From DASWTL01 sp966250385 (lineage in GTDB: Bacteria > Bacteroidota > Bacteroidia > Sphingobacteriales > Sphingobacteriaceae): DNA of 64,000 bases. The stretch spans positions 271,024 to 335,023 of the forward strand of contig CBINHC010000003.1 of assembly GCA_966250385.1 (NCBI GenBank), written 5' to 3'. The notes beneath the pieces are model-generated. The model saw only the letters and a list, made by a program, of their open reading frames with translations, was not told the origin of the DNA and searched no databases. The translations under genes were made by a program, and so were the position numbers. Shown in pieces: positions 33,820 to 43,359 of the stretch. Position 1 is the stretch's first letter. Every line of letters starts with the position of its first letter.

Positions 33820-35361
33820 ATGAAGCGGACCCGACTGATTGTATGCCTGACCTTCCTGATTTTTGCCGTTTATGCCGAAACCTTTGCCCAGGGCTCCCCG
33901 GTAACAGAAGCGCCCAAACGCGAATTCCGCGGCGTATGGGTCGCGACGGTTGCCAATATAGACTGGCCGTCCCGGCCCGGACTGGACACTGAGCGCCAGA
34001 AGGAAGAACTGCTCCGGATCCTGAACGAGCACCAGAAAAGCAATATGAATGTGATCATGCTGCAGGTCCGGCCGTCAGCCGATGCGTTTTACGGCCGGGG
34101 AAGCGAGTTGTGGAGCCGGTTCCTTACCGGCCGGCAGGGAGAAGCGCCGGATCCGTTTTATGACCCGCTTGATTTTGCGATCACGGAGGCCCACAAGCGG
34201 GGGATGGAACTGCATGCCTGGATCAATCCCTACAGGGCGACGACCAACCTGGTCAGCGCGCAGATAAGCCCTGACCACATCACGCGGCGGAAACCGGACT
34301 GGTTCTTTACATATGGAGGCAAGAAGTTGTTCAACCCGGGACTTCCCGAGGTCAGAGACTATATCAACGGGGTGGTCATGGCGATCGTCCGCAATTACGA
34401 TATTGACGGGATTCACTTTGACGACTATTTCTATCCGTATCCCGAGGCCGGTAAACCTATTCCTGACCTGGCGACCTTCCGGAAATACGGATCCGAGTTC
34501 AGAACCATCGAGGATTGGCGGCGGAATAACGTGGATGTCCTGATCCGTACATTGTCAGAGAATATCCGGAAAGAGAAGAAGCACGTTAAGTTCGGGATCA
34601 GCCCGTTTGGCATCTGGCTGAACAAATCCTCGCATCCGGCCGGCTCGGAGTCAACGGGGCTGGAGGGTTACAAGGCTCTGTACGGCGATGCGCGGAAGTG
34701 GATGGAAAACGGCTGGCTCGACTATATTAACCCGCAGGTGTATTTTCCGTTCTTCTATCGGCCGGCACCTTATGAGAAACTGGTGGACTGGTGGAGTGAT
34801 AACGCCTTCGGAAGGCATGTCTACATCGGGCATGGGGTTTACCGGTCCACTGAGAACAAACCGGACTGGCGGAACCGTAGCCAACTGCCTGACCAGCTTC
34901 GGTATCTTCGCAAAAACAACCGGGTCCAGGGAAGCGTCTATTTCAGTTCTAAGTCGCTGACGAACAACCTGGCGGGATTTGCAGACTCCTTAAGGAACAG
35001 TTTCTACAGCTACAGGGCGCTGCCGCCGGCCATGTTATGGGTTGATGAGGTCCCACCGCAGGCTCCTTCGGAATTGAAGGCTACTGTTCAGAACAAATGT
35101 GTACTGCTGAACTGGAAGGCGCCTGGAAAGGCTGCTGACGGCGAATCTGCATATGGCTATGTGGTCTACCGGTTTACCGAAGTTGAGGATACCCGGATCG
35201 AAAACCCCGCCAATATCCTGAAGATCTCCTTCGATACCTCGACCAGCTTCCTGGACGAGACGGCAGTCGCCGGCATCCGCTACCGGTACCTGGTAACCGC
35301 CATCGACCGGATGAAGAATGAGAGCCTTCCTTCCAACCTTGAGGCGGCAGCGGTCGAATAG
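33820..35361 (+). CDS. Secreted family-10-like glycoside hydrolase (GHL10/DUF187) with C-terminal Fn3-like domain
   Basis: The ATG at 33820 gives MKRTRLIVCLTFLIFAVYAE, then TFAQ, a good signal peptide, and a 513-residue protein. The TIM-barrel hydrolase domain fills about residues 30-400. It contains REFRGVWVATVANIDWPS, NMNVIMLQVRPSADAFY, HAWINPYRA, GIHFDDYFYPYPE and FGISPFGIWLNKS, all typical of this family. A fibronectin-type-III-like domain follows (about 410-510, APSELKATVQNKCVLLNW). The E. coli relative DigH acts on denuded peptidoglycan glycan strands, so cell-wall work is plausible, but the substrate here is inferred. It converges on the SDR gene with a 2-bp gap. Confidence 0.9.
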   Translation: MKRTRLIVCLTFLIFAVYAETFAQGSPVTEAPKREFRGVWVATVANIDWPSRPGLDTERQKEELLRILNEHQKSNMNVIMLQVRPSADAFYGRGSELWSRFLTGRQGEAPDPFYDPLDFAITEAHKRGMELHAWINPYRATTNLVSAQISPDHITRRKPDWFFTYGGKKLFNPGLPEVRDYINGVVMAIVRNYDIDGIHFDDYFYPYPEAGKPIPDLATFRKYGSEFRTIEDWRRNNVDVLIRTLSENIRKEKKHVKFGISPFGIWLNKSSHPAGSESTGLEGYKALYGDARKWMENGWLDYINPQVYFPFFYRPAPYEKLVDWWSDNAFGRHVYIGHGVYRSTENKPDWRNRSQLPDQLRYLRKNNRVQGSVYFSSKSLTNNLAGFADSLRNSFYSYRALPPAMLWVDEVPPQAPSELKATVQNKCVLLNWKAPGKAADGESAYGYVVYRFTEVEDTRIENPANILKISFDTSTSFLDETAVAGIRYRYLVTAIDRMKNESLPSNLEAAAVE

Positions 35362-35363
35362 GG

Positions 35364-36110
35364 TCAGCTGTTCATTACCGCCCCGTTATTGAGGTCAATG
35401 GCCTGGCCGGTGATCGAACGCTGTTTCAGCATGAAGGAGATCAGCTGGGCAACCTCCTCCGGTTCGCTCATTTTTCTTAAGGGTACGCTCTGCATGGCGA
35501 TCTCGTGAAATTCGGCAGCACTGATGGAGAGTCCGCGGGCAATCCCCTCCATTCCTTCGACGGACATTTCCGTACGGACCCAGCCCGGACATATGGCGTT
35601 CACCAGGATATTATCCGGGGCATACTGAACAGCCCAGGAGCGCATCAGTCCGAGCAGGCCGGCCTTGCTTGCACAATAGGCCGAATAATTCTCTACCCCA
35701 AGGCGGGCCAGTACGGAAGAGGTGATGATGACGTGTCTGAACGGCTGTGCTGATTTTTTCAGGTGGGGGATCAGCGTATTAACAAGATTGTATGTTCCCG
35801 TCAGGTTGGTATCCACGATCTCGTGCCAGCGATCGTGATCGCCCCAGTGGTTTTCGCCGCCGATTCCTGCGTTGGCCATAATGCCGTCAACCGGCCTATC
35901 CGCAAGCTCCCCGGCAAGAATTTTCATGTCGGTCAGGGACCGGATGTCCCCGGTATGGATGCTGTGGCTGCCTTCCAGTCCGCGGAGGGTCTCCCTGAGA
36001 TTTTGCTTATTCCGGCCGATCAGGATGCAGCGGTGTCCTTCGTTCGCCAGCTGTTTGGTGATCGCCCGTCCGATTCCGCTTCCCGCGCCTGTTATTACGT
36101 ATGTTTTCAT
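35364..36110 (-). CDS. Short-chain dehydrogenase/reductase
   Basis: The 248-residue classical SDR has the nucleotide motif TGAGSGIG at residues 7-14, ANAG in GIMANAGIGG, and a catalytic Ser in VIITSSVLARLG. The YxxxK active site is in YSAYCASKAG, and CPGWVRTEM is the usual PG motif. The region after TGAG has IGRNKQN, which favours NADP(H). The substrate is not predictable from sequence. It lies 46 bp after the DUF1835 gene on the same strand and may be co-transcribed. Confidence 0.92.
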   Translation of the reverse strand: MKTYVITGAGSGIGRAITKQLANEGHRCILIGRNKQNLRETLRGLEGSHSIHTGDIRSLTDMKILAGELADRPVDGIMANAGIGGENHWGDHDRWHEIVDTNLTGTYNLVNTLIPHLKKSAQPFRHVIITSSVLARLGVENYSAYCASKAGLLGLMRSWAVQYAPDNILVNAICPGWVRTEMSVEGMEGIARGLSISAAEFHEIAMQSVPLRKMSEPEEVAQLISFMLKQRSITGQAIDLNNGAVMNS

Positions 36111-36156
36111 GTTTGATTCTTACCGTGGTTTCCGGTTGTGCTAAATCTATGCCGAA

Positions 36157-36942
36157 CTACTGCTTTCCTGCCGGAATCAGGCCCCGTTTTTCGAGCTGAT
36201 GAAGCCGGTCGAAAACGGAAAGATCGCCCATTCCGTAGATCTTATTGGCGGCTGAGAAGATCCGGTATATTTCCCGGGTATCCCTTTCGCCCGTCTGCAG
36301 GATCTTCAGGAGCTCGTGGTCGATTCGGTCCAGGCCTGCGGAATCCGGGAATCGTCCGAGGTGCGCCCGGAATGCCGGTTTCAATAGCGGCAGATTGCCG
36401 GTATCGCCATTGATGATGTTCCGGATATCCGCTTCCCGTCCGCTCCGGTAGGCATCCCATGCCGCTGAGGCGATCCGGAGATCTTCGCGGGTAAGCCGGA
36501 CGCGCCCGGGTAGCAGTTTCTGCAGATCCCACGGGGCAAGTTCTCCGATCCCCCGGAATTCCGGGTACCCCGTAACTTCTGCGGGGCAGATCAGGTACAG
36601 GAGGTTGTCATCGGGATTCTTATGAAAGAAATCCAGCAGAAAGATGAGGTTGACCTGATCGGTCAGGTCGTACTCGAACCAGAGGTTCACTTCCCGATAC
36701 CGGTGATAATCTGCTAGCCGGTCATACTCGCTGACGACCTTTTGCATGTAATCTTCAGGTTCGGCTCCCGCAGTGCTTTGAAGATAGCGGGACCGGAGGC
36801 GGAAGAAGGCGCTGATCCCGGCCGCCTGAACGGGACCTTCCGAAAGAATCTCACGCCATACCAGGATATCGCCTTGCAGGTCGGTCTGCCGGAATTTATC
36901 CAGGGTGGCATCGCCGTTCAGGATATTCAGGACTTGTTCCAT
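36157..36942 (-). CDS. DUF1835-domain protein
   Basis: The 261-residue protein starts MEQVLNILNGDATLDKFRQT, the conserved front of the DUF1835 family. It continues LQGDILVWREILSEGPV and VNLWFEYDLTDQVNLIFLLD, also characteristic. The function of the family is unknown to me. There is no signal peptide or membrane segment, so it is probably cytoplasmic. It precedes the SDR gene on the same strand, and a 104-bp gap with a terminator separates it from the M16 peptidase. Confidence 0.82.
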   Translation of the reverse strand: MEQVLNILNGDATLDKFRQTDLQGDILVWREILSEGPVQAAGISAFFRLRSRYLQSTAGAEPEDYMQKVVSEYDRLADYHRYREVNLWFEYDLTDQVNLIFLLDFFHKNPDDNLLYLICPAEVTGYPEFRGIGELAPWDLQKLLPGRVRLTREDLRIASAAWDAYRSGREADIRNIINGDTGNLPLLKPAFRAHLGRFPDSAGLDRIDHELLKILQTGERDTREIYRIFSAANKIYGMGDLSVFDRLHQLEKRGLIPAGKQ

Positions 36943-37002
36943 TGTTTAAAGTTCGGTTTTCTTTTTCAACAATGATTCAGGGGCCCGGAAGAGAATAAAA
37001 AA

Positions 37003-37028
37003 AATCCCTGCCGGGTGTGGCAGGGATT
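37003..37028 (-). terminator. Terminator of the M16 peptidase gene
   Basis: AATCCCTGCC and GGCAGGGATT form a perfect 10-bp stem with a six-base loop. Read on the minus strand, eight T follow. It begins about 18 bp past the stop at 37047. Confidence 0.92.
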
Positions 37029-37046
37029 CTCGGCAAATCCGGATGT

Positions 37047-39896
37047 TTATTTTTTCTCGGGCATCAGAACCAGGCGCATATAGTTTTCGCCGCTCAGGAA
37101 CCTGGCGGCAGCCGCCCTGGTGGCCGGTACAGTTACCTTGCCCAGCGTTTGGGGATAGTTCAAGATCTTCTTAGGATCCTGGTTCTGCGTATAAGCGGTC
37201 TTCAGGTAGGACAGCCAGAAATTATTGTCACGGCTCTGAAGTTCGAACTGACGTTGTTCTTCTGCCTTGAATTTCTGAATATCCTCCTCGGTTGCTCCGT
37301 TCTCTTTCAGTTTGTTCACCTCATCCAGGGCAGCCGCAATCAGCTTTTCAACATTTTCAGCGGCACAGCTGAAGTAGATTCCGATCGAGTAACTGGCTTT
37401 TGGATCCTTACTGTAATTAACGCTTACGCCGGGACTGTAAACCCCGCTTTCCTTTTCGCGTAATCTTTCGGTGATTTTAATATCGAGCACTTCTTTGAGC
37501 GCGTCCAGCATCAGGTTACTCTCATCCGAGTAGTCGTAATTGCCGTGGAACATCAGGGAGACGGTGGCCTTGTTCTCCAGACCTTTATATACGGTTCGCG
37601 TGACCTTTCCTTTCAGCGGTTCAATTCCCAGATCCCGGAAGGTCTCCTTTCGTTGAATGGAAGGCAACCCGCCCAGGTAGGTTTCAAGCATAGGCCGGAT
37701 CTCCTCTACTCTGAAGTTTCCTACCAGGAAGAAAGTGAAGTCGCTTGCGTCAGCAAAACGTTCCTTATAGAAGCTGTAGGCCTTGTCCAGGTCGATCTGT
37801 CCCAGGTCAGCGACCGTAGGAGTCATTCCGCGCTTGTTGTAGCTGCTCAGAACTGCTGCGACGGTGTCCTGGTAAACGGCGGCAGGCTGAGCCGGGCGCC
37901 CTGCCAGGATTGTCCGCATCTCATCGATCTGGGTCTTAAAAACATTGGTATCTTTACGCGGCGCCGTAAAATACAGGTACGTGAGCTGTAAAGCCGTCTC
38001 CAGATCTTTAGGGGCAGCAGCGCCGCTCATTCCTTCCCGGAGGTTGCTGATGCTCGGGGTGACGTTCACCACCTTGCCGGTCAGTAGTTTGCTAAGCTGT
38101 GTGGCATCAAAATCACCGATACCGGATGCGTCAACCAGCTGAGCTGCCTGGTCGGCAGACAGGTATTCCTGGTCCGAGGCCAAAGATGTTCCGCCAGGGC
38201 TGGTTGCAGTAAAGAGGATCTGGTCATTTTTGAAGTCGGTCGGTTTAAGGACCACCTTCACCCCATTTGACAAGGTCATTTCGGTGACGCCCACTTCGGT
38301 GACCGTCTTTTCAGAGACCACTTTTCCGGCGACCGGCTTACTTGCCATCAGCGGCTTGTTCACCACGTTATCGACATAAGCGGCAACATCCTTTCCGGCG
38401 CTGTCCGCCCATTTGATCAGGTTCTGTTCGGACGGCAGCTTTTCTTTTTCCTTTTCAGGTGCCTGGACGATCAGTATCCGGTTCTCGGCAGTGATGAAAG
38501 ATGCCGCCATTTTATTTACTTCCGCCAGTGTAATTGCCGGAAGCGTTTTCTGATAAAATTCGTAGGTATACTCGATACTTGGAATTGCCTCACCGTTCAG
38601 GAAATGCTGTACGTAATCCTGTACAAATACGGAGGATTTGGTCTTGTCCTTTTCCTTGTACATTTTTTCCGCGCTGGTCAGCAGGTTCTGTTTTGCGCGG
38701 TCCAGTTCCGACTGCGTAAAGCCGTATTTCTTCATCCGTACGTTTTCCGCCAGGACCGCGGTAAACGCTTTCTCCAGTTCTCCGGCGTCCCTCGCCACTG
38801 CCACGGAAGTGAAGGCGTCAGCGTTCACCAGTCCCCCCTGGTATGGGCCGTAAGTGCTTTGGGCGAACAGGAATGGTGCATTCCCTTTTTGAATAATCTC
38901 GGAGATCCGGGCCCCCAGCATGGAGTTGATCATACTGGCCATCGCACCTGACCTCAGGTCAGCCGTTGTTTTTTCAATGACCTCCGGGTGTTTGTACGTG
39001 ACCTGTGCCACTACATACGGAAACTCCGGATCCGTTACCACCTTAGCGAGCGGAGCGGTATTCCCAGGCAGGGAATATTCCGGTCTCGGCCGTTCTTTGG
39101 CGGGATTCTTCAGGCCTGAGAAGTTCTCTTTGATGTATTTCTCCACCTGAGCAACGTCGAAGTCGCCGACAGCAATGACAGCCTGAAGATTCGGACGGTA
39201 CCAGTCCCTGTAGAATTGCCGGATAGTCTCATACTTGAAGCTTTGCAGGACCTCCACCTTGCCGATCGGGATCCGCTCCGCATACCTGGAATTGGCCAAA
39301 AGGACCGGCAAAAGTTGTTTGCTCATCCGTTCCTGGGCATTCTTTCCGCGCTGCCGGTCCTCTTCGACGATCACGCCCCGTTCCTGGTCGATCTCCTTAT
39401 CTTCAAAGGTCACGTAGCCGGCCCAGTTCGAAAGGATGTCGAACCCTTTGCGGAAAATCTCAGCGCTGTCCGTAGGCAGTGGTAACTGATATACCGTCTG
39501 ATTGAAACCGGTGTAGGCATTCAGGTCGGCCCCGAACCGGACGCCGGCCCGCTGCAGGTAGCTCACGATCTCATTTTTCGGAAAATCTTTTGTCCCATTG
39601 AAGGCCATGTGTTCAGTGAAGTGTGCCAGACCAAGCTGATCGTCGTTTTCGACGATCGAACCGATCTTATTCACCAGGTATAATTCCGCCCGGTTCTTCG
39701 GCTCGGTGTTTTTCCGAATATAATAGGTAAGCCCGTTGGATAACTTTCCGATTTTCACGGCCGGGTCAGCGGGTACCGCCGTTCGCGATTCCGTAGCCGC
39801 TTTCCTGGTCGGCGTCGTCCTGGTCTGTGCCGCACCCGTATAGGAGATTGCTGCGATCAGCACACAGGTCAGCAGGTTTTTGTTCAAAACTGTCAT
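37047..39896 (-). CDS. M16-family zinc metallopeptidase (pitrilysin type, two tandem units)
   Basis: The 949-residue secreted protease has a signal peptide over about residues 1-23 ending in GAAQT. The first unit carries the inverted zinc motif H92-x2-E95-H96 in AHFTEHMAFNGT, and a downstream Glu lies in DQERGVIVEE. The second unit (from about 520) lacks the zinc motif, as usual for M16 proteins, where it helps bind substrate. The R/Y pair region near the end (RLREKESGVYSPGVSVNYSK) is conserved. Such proteases cut peptides or small unfolded proteins in the periplasm. It is a single gene with its own terminator. Confidence 0.94.
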   Translation of the reverse strand: MTVLNKNLLTCVLIAAISYTGAAQTRTTPTRKAATESRTAVPADPAVKIGKLSNGLTYYIRKNTEPKNRAELYLVNKIGSIVENDDQLGLAHFTEHMAFNGTKDFPKNEIVSYLQRAGVRFGADLNAYTGFNQTVYQLPLPTDSAEIFRKGFDILSNWAGYVTFEDKEIDQERGVIVEEDRQRGKNAQERMSKQLLPVLLANSRYAERIPIGKVEVLQSFKYETIRQFYRDWYRPNLQAVIAVGDFDVAQVEKYIKENFSGLKNPAKERPRPEYSLPGNTAPLAKVVTDPEFPYVVAQVTYKHPEVIEKTTADLRSGAMASMINSMLGARISEIIQKGNAPFLFAQSTYGPYQGGLVNADAFTSVAVARDAGELEKAFTAVLAENVRMKKYGFTQSELDRAKQNLLTSAEKMYKEKDKTKSSVFVQDYVQHFLNGEAIPSIEYTYEFYQKTLPAITLAEVNKMAASFITAENRILIVQAPEKEKEKLPSEQNLIKWADSAGKDVAAYVDNVVNKPLMASKPVAGKVVSEKTVTEVGVTEMTLSNGVKVVLKPTDFKNDQILFTATSPGGTSLASDQEYLSADQAAQLVDASGIGDFDATQLSKLLTGKVVNVTPSISNLREGMSGAAAPKDLETALQLTYLYFTAPRKDTNVFKTQIDEMRTILAGRPAQPAAVYQDTVAAVLSSYNKRGMTPTVADLGQIDLDKAYSFYKERFADASDFTFFLVGNFRVEEIRPMLETYLGGLPSIQRKETFRDLGIEPLKGKVTRTVYKGLENKATVSLMFHGNYDYSDESNLMLDALKEVLDIKITERLREKESGVYSPGVSVNYSKDPKASYSIGIYFSCAAENVEKLIAAALDEVNKLKENGATEEDIQKFKAEEQRQFELQSRDNNFWLSYLKTAYTQNQDPKKILNYPQTLGKVTVPATRAAAARFLSGENYMRLVLMPEKK

Positions 39897-39951
39897 TCAC
39901 GTTGTTTATTAATTTTTATAGAATTGGCAAGATAGGATAGTCAGCCCGTAC

Positions 39952-41151
39952 TCAGACTTTGATAATAATATTTTTACGATACATGATCCACAGAATGACA
40001 AACCAGAAAAGCACGTAAACTACGGCATAAGCCAGTGATGCATTAACCGGGGAGAAGGACGGCTGGAAAAAAGCCTGGTAGATATAGCTCTGCAGGCCGG
40101 TATCCTGGCCGTTCAGATCGAGACGGATCATATTCAGGGTCCTGGGCAGCAAGCCCGAAAGGAAGAACACCGTGATAGCGTTCACCCCGAATGCGACAAA
40201 GGGTTTCGTTCCTCTTTTATATCCCTGTTCATCGATCAGCCAGTATAACAGGGCCAGGGTGACGGTCGCCAGTCCGCCTGCATACAGGACATAGGAACTG
40301 GTCCAGAGTGATTTATTAATCGGGAAGAACAGATCCCATACAAGGCCGGCCGCGATTGCCAAAACTCCTGCAGAGAATAACCATGCGATCTTCGTGGTCG
40401 TTTCCCGGTCTTTTCTCCGCAGGTAAGTTCCTACCAGCACGCCGAACAGGCCGGTGGAAATTGCCGGCACCGTGCTCAGGATCCCCTCAGGGTCCCAGGT
40501 CCGGGCACTTTTCCAGAGGTGGGCTTCAGACAGGATCAACCGATCCAGCCAGGCACCCAGATTTGTTTCTTTTTCCAGGTTCGCATATCCTGTTCCCGGT
40601 ACGGGCACCAGGGTCATCACAAGCCAGTACCCGACAAGGAGACCGATCATAACCCTGAGCTGGGTCCTCGAGCTGGTTTTGATGAACAGAACCGCGCATA
40701 TGAAGAAGACCACGGCGATCCTTTGCAGAACGCCCGGGATTCTGACGGTTTGGAAAGCGCTGACCGGATCCGCAAAAACTCTCGGGTACAGGGACAGGAA
40801 CAGTCCGAGGCCGAACAGGATCAGCGACCGTTTCATCGCTTTGACGATCAGTGCCGAGTGATCCCCGGCTGACTCTTTCTTGCTTCCGAGTGCATAGGCG
40901 ATGGAAACTCCCACGATGAAGAGGAAGAACGGGAATATCAGGTCGGTCGGCGTACAGCCGTTCCATTCCGCATGGCGGAGCGGCGCGTAGATATTTCCCC
41001 AGCTGCCCGGGTTGTTCACCAGGATCATGGCGGCCACGGTAGCACCGCGGAAAACGTCAAGTGACAGCAACCGTGCGGGTGCTGCTTTTTTAGTTTGCAA
41101 TGGTTTTGTGAGCTCCGACGCGTCAGAACTCAGGACAGAATCTTGGATCAT
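39952..41151 (-). CDS. HGSNAT-like membrane acetyltransferase (DUF5009-type)
   Basis: The 399-residue membrane protein has about eleven hydrophobic segments. The conserved opening RLLSLDVFRGATVAAMILVN is followed by NNPGSWGNIYAPLRHAEWNG and then PTDLIFPFFLFIVG, the signature of the family of lysosomal heparan-alpha-glucosaminide N-acetyltransferase. Those enzymes acetylate glucosamine residues across a membrane using cytosolic acetyl-CoA. The catalytic His candidate is in LRHAEWNG. The gene is on the same strand as the NagB-PIG-L fusion, but a strong terminator lies between, so the two are separate transcripts. The role in amino-sugar handling is inferred. Confidence 0.86.
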   Translation of the reverse strand: MIQDSVLSSDASELTKPLQTKKAAPARLLSLDVFRGATVAAMILVNNPGSWGNIYAPLRHAEWNGCTPTDLIFPFFLFIVGVSIAYALGSKKESAGDHSALIVKAMKRSLILFGLGLFLSLYPRVFADPVSAFQTVRIPGVLQRIAVVFFICAVLFIKTSSRTQLRVMIGLLVGYWLVMTLVPVPGTGYANLEKETNLGAWLDRLILSEAHLWKSARTWDPEGILSTVPAISTGLFGVLVGTYLRRKDRETTTKIAWLFSAGVLAIAAGLVWDLFFPINKSLWTSSYVLYAGGLATVTLALLYWLIDEQGYKRGTKPFVAFGVNAITVFFLSGLLPRTLNMIRLDLNGQDTGLQSYIYQAFFQPSFSPVNASLAYAVVYVLFWFVILWIMYRKNIIIKV

Positions 41152-41251
41152 TGTTCAGTGATTAGTGTTTCAGGTTAGGTGCCTTAAACCAAGGCATTGC
41201 ATGGATTGAAAAGGATATGCTTTTAAAGTTACGGATTCACCGGATATAAAA

Positions 41252-41281
41252 AAAAGTGTTAAGCCTGAACTTAACACTTTT
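41252..41281 (-). terminator. Terminator after the NagB-PIG-L gene
   Basis: AAAAGTGTTAAG and CTTAACACTTTT form a perfect 12-bp stem around CCTGAA. On the minus strand T residues continue past the stem. It lies 24 bp past the stop at 41306. Confidence 0.9.
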
Positions 41282-41305
41282 CCTAGTCGTTGTATAGCCA
41301 ACCGC

Positions 41306-43225
41306 TTAGAACTTCCAGCGGACGAACGCTTCCATGGCCTCATATTCGGCAAGGCCGAGAAGGTCATATGATTTCGCCGTTTCCCGGGTCCGGTCCTCAG
41401 CCCGAACCCAGAATTCCCGTTCGTCGTCGCCCGGAAACACAGGGCGGTCCTTCTGAGACTGGTGCTTGAAGATCGCGTACCTTTTCCTCATGACCTCCTG
41501 CGGCGAAAGCGGCACCGCCATCTCGATCTCATGGGTTTCGAACTCATGCCATGCTCCGCGGTATAACCACAGCCAGCAGTCCTTGGTCCATTCTTCCGTC
41601 TTCTGCAGGCGGGTCAATGCTTCCAGGATGATGTCGAAGCAGATCTTATGGGTTCCGTGCGGATCTGCGAAATCTCCGGCGGCAAAGATCTGGTGCGGTC
41701 TTACATGCTGTAACAGCGCCATCGTCTGCTGAATATCGTCTTCGGATACCGCCCGTTTCTGGGTCTTTGCCCGCTCGTAGAACGGAAGGGCCATGAAGTG
41801 AATGTTTTCATCCGGAAGGCCGGCAAAACGCGCACCGGCGATCGCCTCGCCTTTCCGGATCAGTCCCTTGACCGTCTGGATTTCGGTGGTGTCCACCTGG
41901 TTCGGCTGCTTGTCCTTAAGGAACCTGCGCATGGACGCATAAAGGTCCTGAAGTCTTTCAGTATCACAATTGATGGACTTAGTGAAATCCAGTGCGAACT
42001 CCACGAAACGCAGGGCGTCATCATCCCAGACGGCCGTGTTTCCGGAGGTCTGGTAAGCTACGTGTACGTCATGTCCCTGGTCCGCGAGGCGAATGAACGT
42101 TCCGCCCATGGAGATCACATCGTCATCCGGGTGCGGCGAGAAGATGATGACCCGTTTCTTTGCAGGCTCTGCCCGTTCAGGTCGTTCACTGTCATCCGCA
42201 TTTGGTTTTCCACCCGGCCATCCGGTAATGGTATGCTGTACTTTATTGAAGATATCGATATTGATGTTGTAAACCGGACCTTTTTCGGTTGCCAGCTGGG
42301 CCATGCCATGATTGTTATAATCATCTTCGGTCAGCTTCAGGATCGGCTTGTTCAGGGTGCGGGCCAGCCAGATGACCGCCTTCTTGATCATCATCTTATC
42401 CCAGACGCAGTCCTTAACCAGCCATGGGCTGTCAAAGCGAGTCAGTTCGGAGGCGGCGTCCTGATCCAGCACAAACTCGACGTTGTCGGACAGCTGCAGG
42501 TAGGTGGCCGGAACGTCCGAAGAGATGTCGCCTTCAACGGCTTTTTTAATGATCGGGGCCTTCTTTCGGTTCCAGGCCATCAGGATGATCTCCCGGGCCT
42601 TGAAAATCGTACCGATACCCATCGTGATCGCCTTGGTAGGCACATTCGCCTTACCCCCGAAATCGCGGGAAGCATCGCTGCGTGTCAGGTCGTCCAGGGT
42701 TACAAGACGCGTTCCTGAGTTGGGTGCGGATCCGGGTTCGTTAAACCCGATGTGACCTGTACGGCCGATTCCGAGGATTTGGAGGTCGAGGCCTCCGTAA
42801 GAAGAAATTTTGCTTTCATACTCCAGGCAATAGGCTGCAATGTCGTCCTGGTCGAGAGTTCCGTCAGGGATATGAACATTCGACCGGTCGATGTCAATAT
42901 GATCGAACAGATGTTCGTTCATAAATGTAACATAGCTCTGAACCGCGGTCGGTTTCATCGGATAATACTCATCCAGGTTGAAGGTCACCACGTTCCGGAA
43001 GCTTAATCCTTCTTCCTTGTGAAGCCGGATCAGTTCGTCGTAAACTCCGATCGGGGTAACGCCTGTTGCGAGTCCCAGGACAGCTTTTTCACCATTCTGC
43101 TGTTTTTCTCTGATCAGTTTTGCAATTCGGCCGGCTACCGTCTTTGAGGCGGTATGCTGGTCGGGATATACGGTTACAGGGAGCTTTTCAAATCTGGTCT
43201 CCTCCAGTAAATTTAATCTTGCCAT
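41306..43225 (-). CDS. nagB: Glucosamine-6-phosphate deaminase fused to a PIG-L-type deacetylase
   Basis: The 639-residue protein has two domains. The NagB domain (about 10-280) contains LGLATGVTPIG, FNLDEYYPM, GIGRTGHIGFNEPGS and the catalytic His region, and converts GlcN-6-P to fructose-6-P and ammonia. The C-terminal domain (about 355-610) is a PIG-L/LmbE-type zinc deacetylase, with the metal motif HPDD at residues 365-368 in FSPHPDDDVISMGG and the second His in ADPHGTHKICFDIIL. Together they could deacetylate and then deaminate amino sugars, as in the fused NagB proteins common in Bacteroidota. A TAnnTTTG element lies 30 bp upstream, in the 134-bp gap to anmK. Confidence 0.93.
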   Translation of the reverse strand: MARLNLLEETRFEKLPVTVYPDQHTASKTVAGRIAKLIREKQQNGEKAVLGLATGVTPIGVYDELIRLHKEEGLSFRNVVTFNLDEYYPMKPTAVQSYVTFMNEHLFDHIDIDRSNVHIPDGTLDQDDIAAYCLEYESKISSYGGLDLQILGIGRTGHIGFNEPGSAPNSGTRLVTLDDLTRSDASRDFGGKANVPTKAITMGIGTIFKAREIILMAWNRKKAPIIKKAVEGDISSDVPATYLQLSDNVEFVLDQDAASELTRFDSPWLVKDCVWDKMMIKKAVIWLARTLNKPILKLTEDDYNNHGMAQLATEKGPVYNINIDIFNKVQHTITGWPGGKPNADDSERPERAEPAKKRVIIFSPHPDDDVISMGGTFIRLADQGHDVHVAYQTSGNTAVWDDDALRFVEFALDFTKSINCDTERLQDLYASMRRFLKDKQPNQVDTTEIQTVKGLIRKGEAIAGARFAGLPDENIHFMALPFYERAKTQKRAVSEDDIQQTMALLQHVRPHQIFAAGDFADPHGTHKICFDIILEALTRLQKTEEWTKDCWLWLYRGAWHEFETHEIEMAVPLSPQEVMRKRYAIFKHQSQKDRPVFPGDDEREFWVRAEDRTRETAKSYDLLGLAEYEAMEAFVRWKF

Positions 43226-43253
43226 TGAAGCGTATCATGTGTTAGGTGAATCG

Positions 43254-43261
43254 CAAATATA
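43254..43261 (-). promoter_or_regulatory. Bacteroidota-type -7 element before nagB
   Basis: The minus strand reads TATATTTG, an exact TAnnTTTG match, about 29 bp before the nagB ATG. Confidence 0.5.
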
Positions 43262-43359
43262 GTTAGTTATCCTTTAATGTGGCCTTTTCTTTGTTTTTTG
43301 GGCTGGAGACAGTAAAGCGGCAGCGGACGGTACGGAAGATTTTGCGGATATTTACCGGG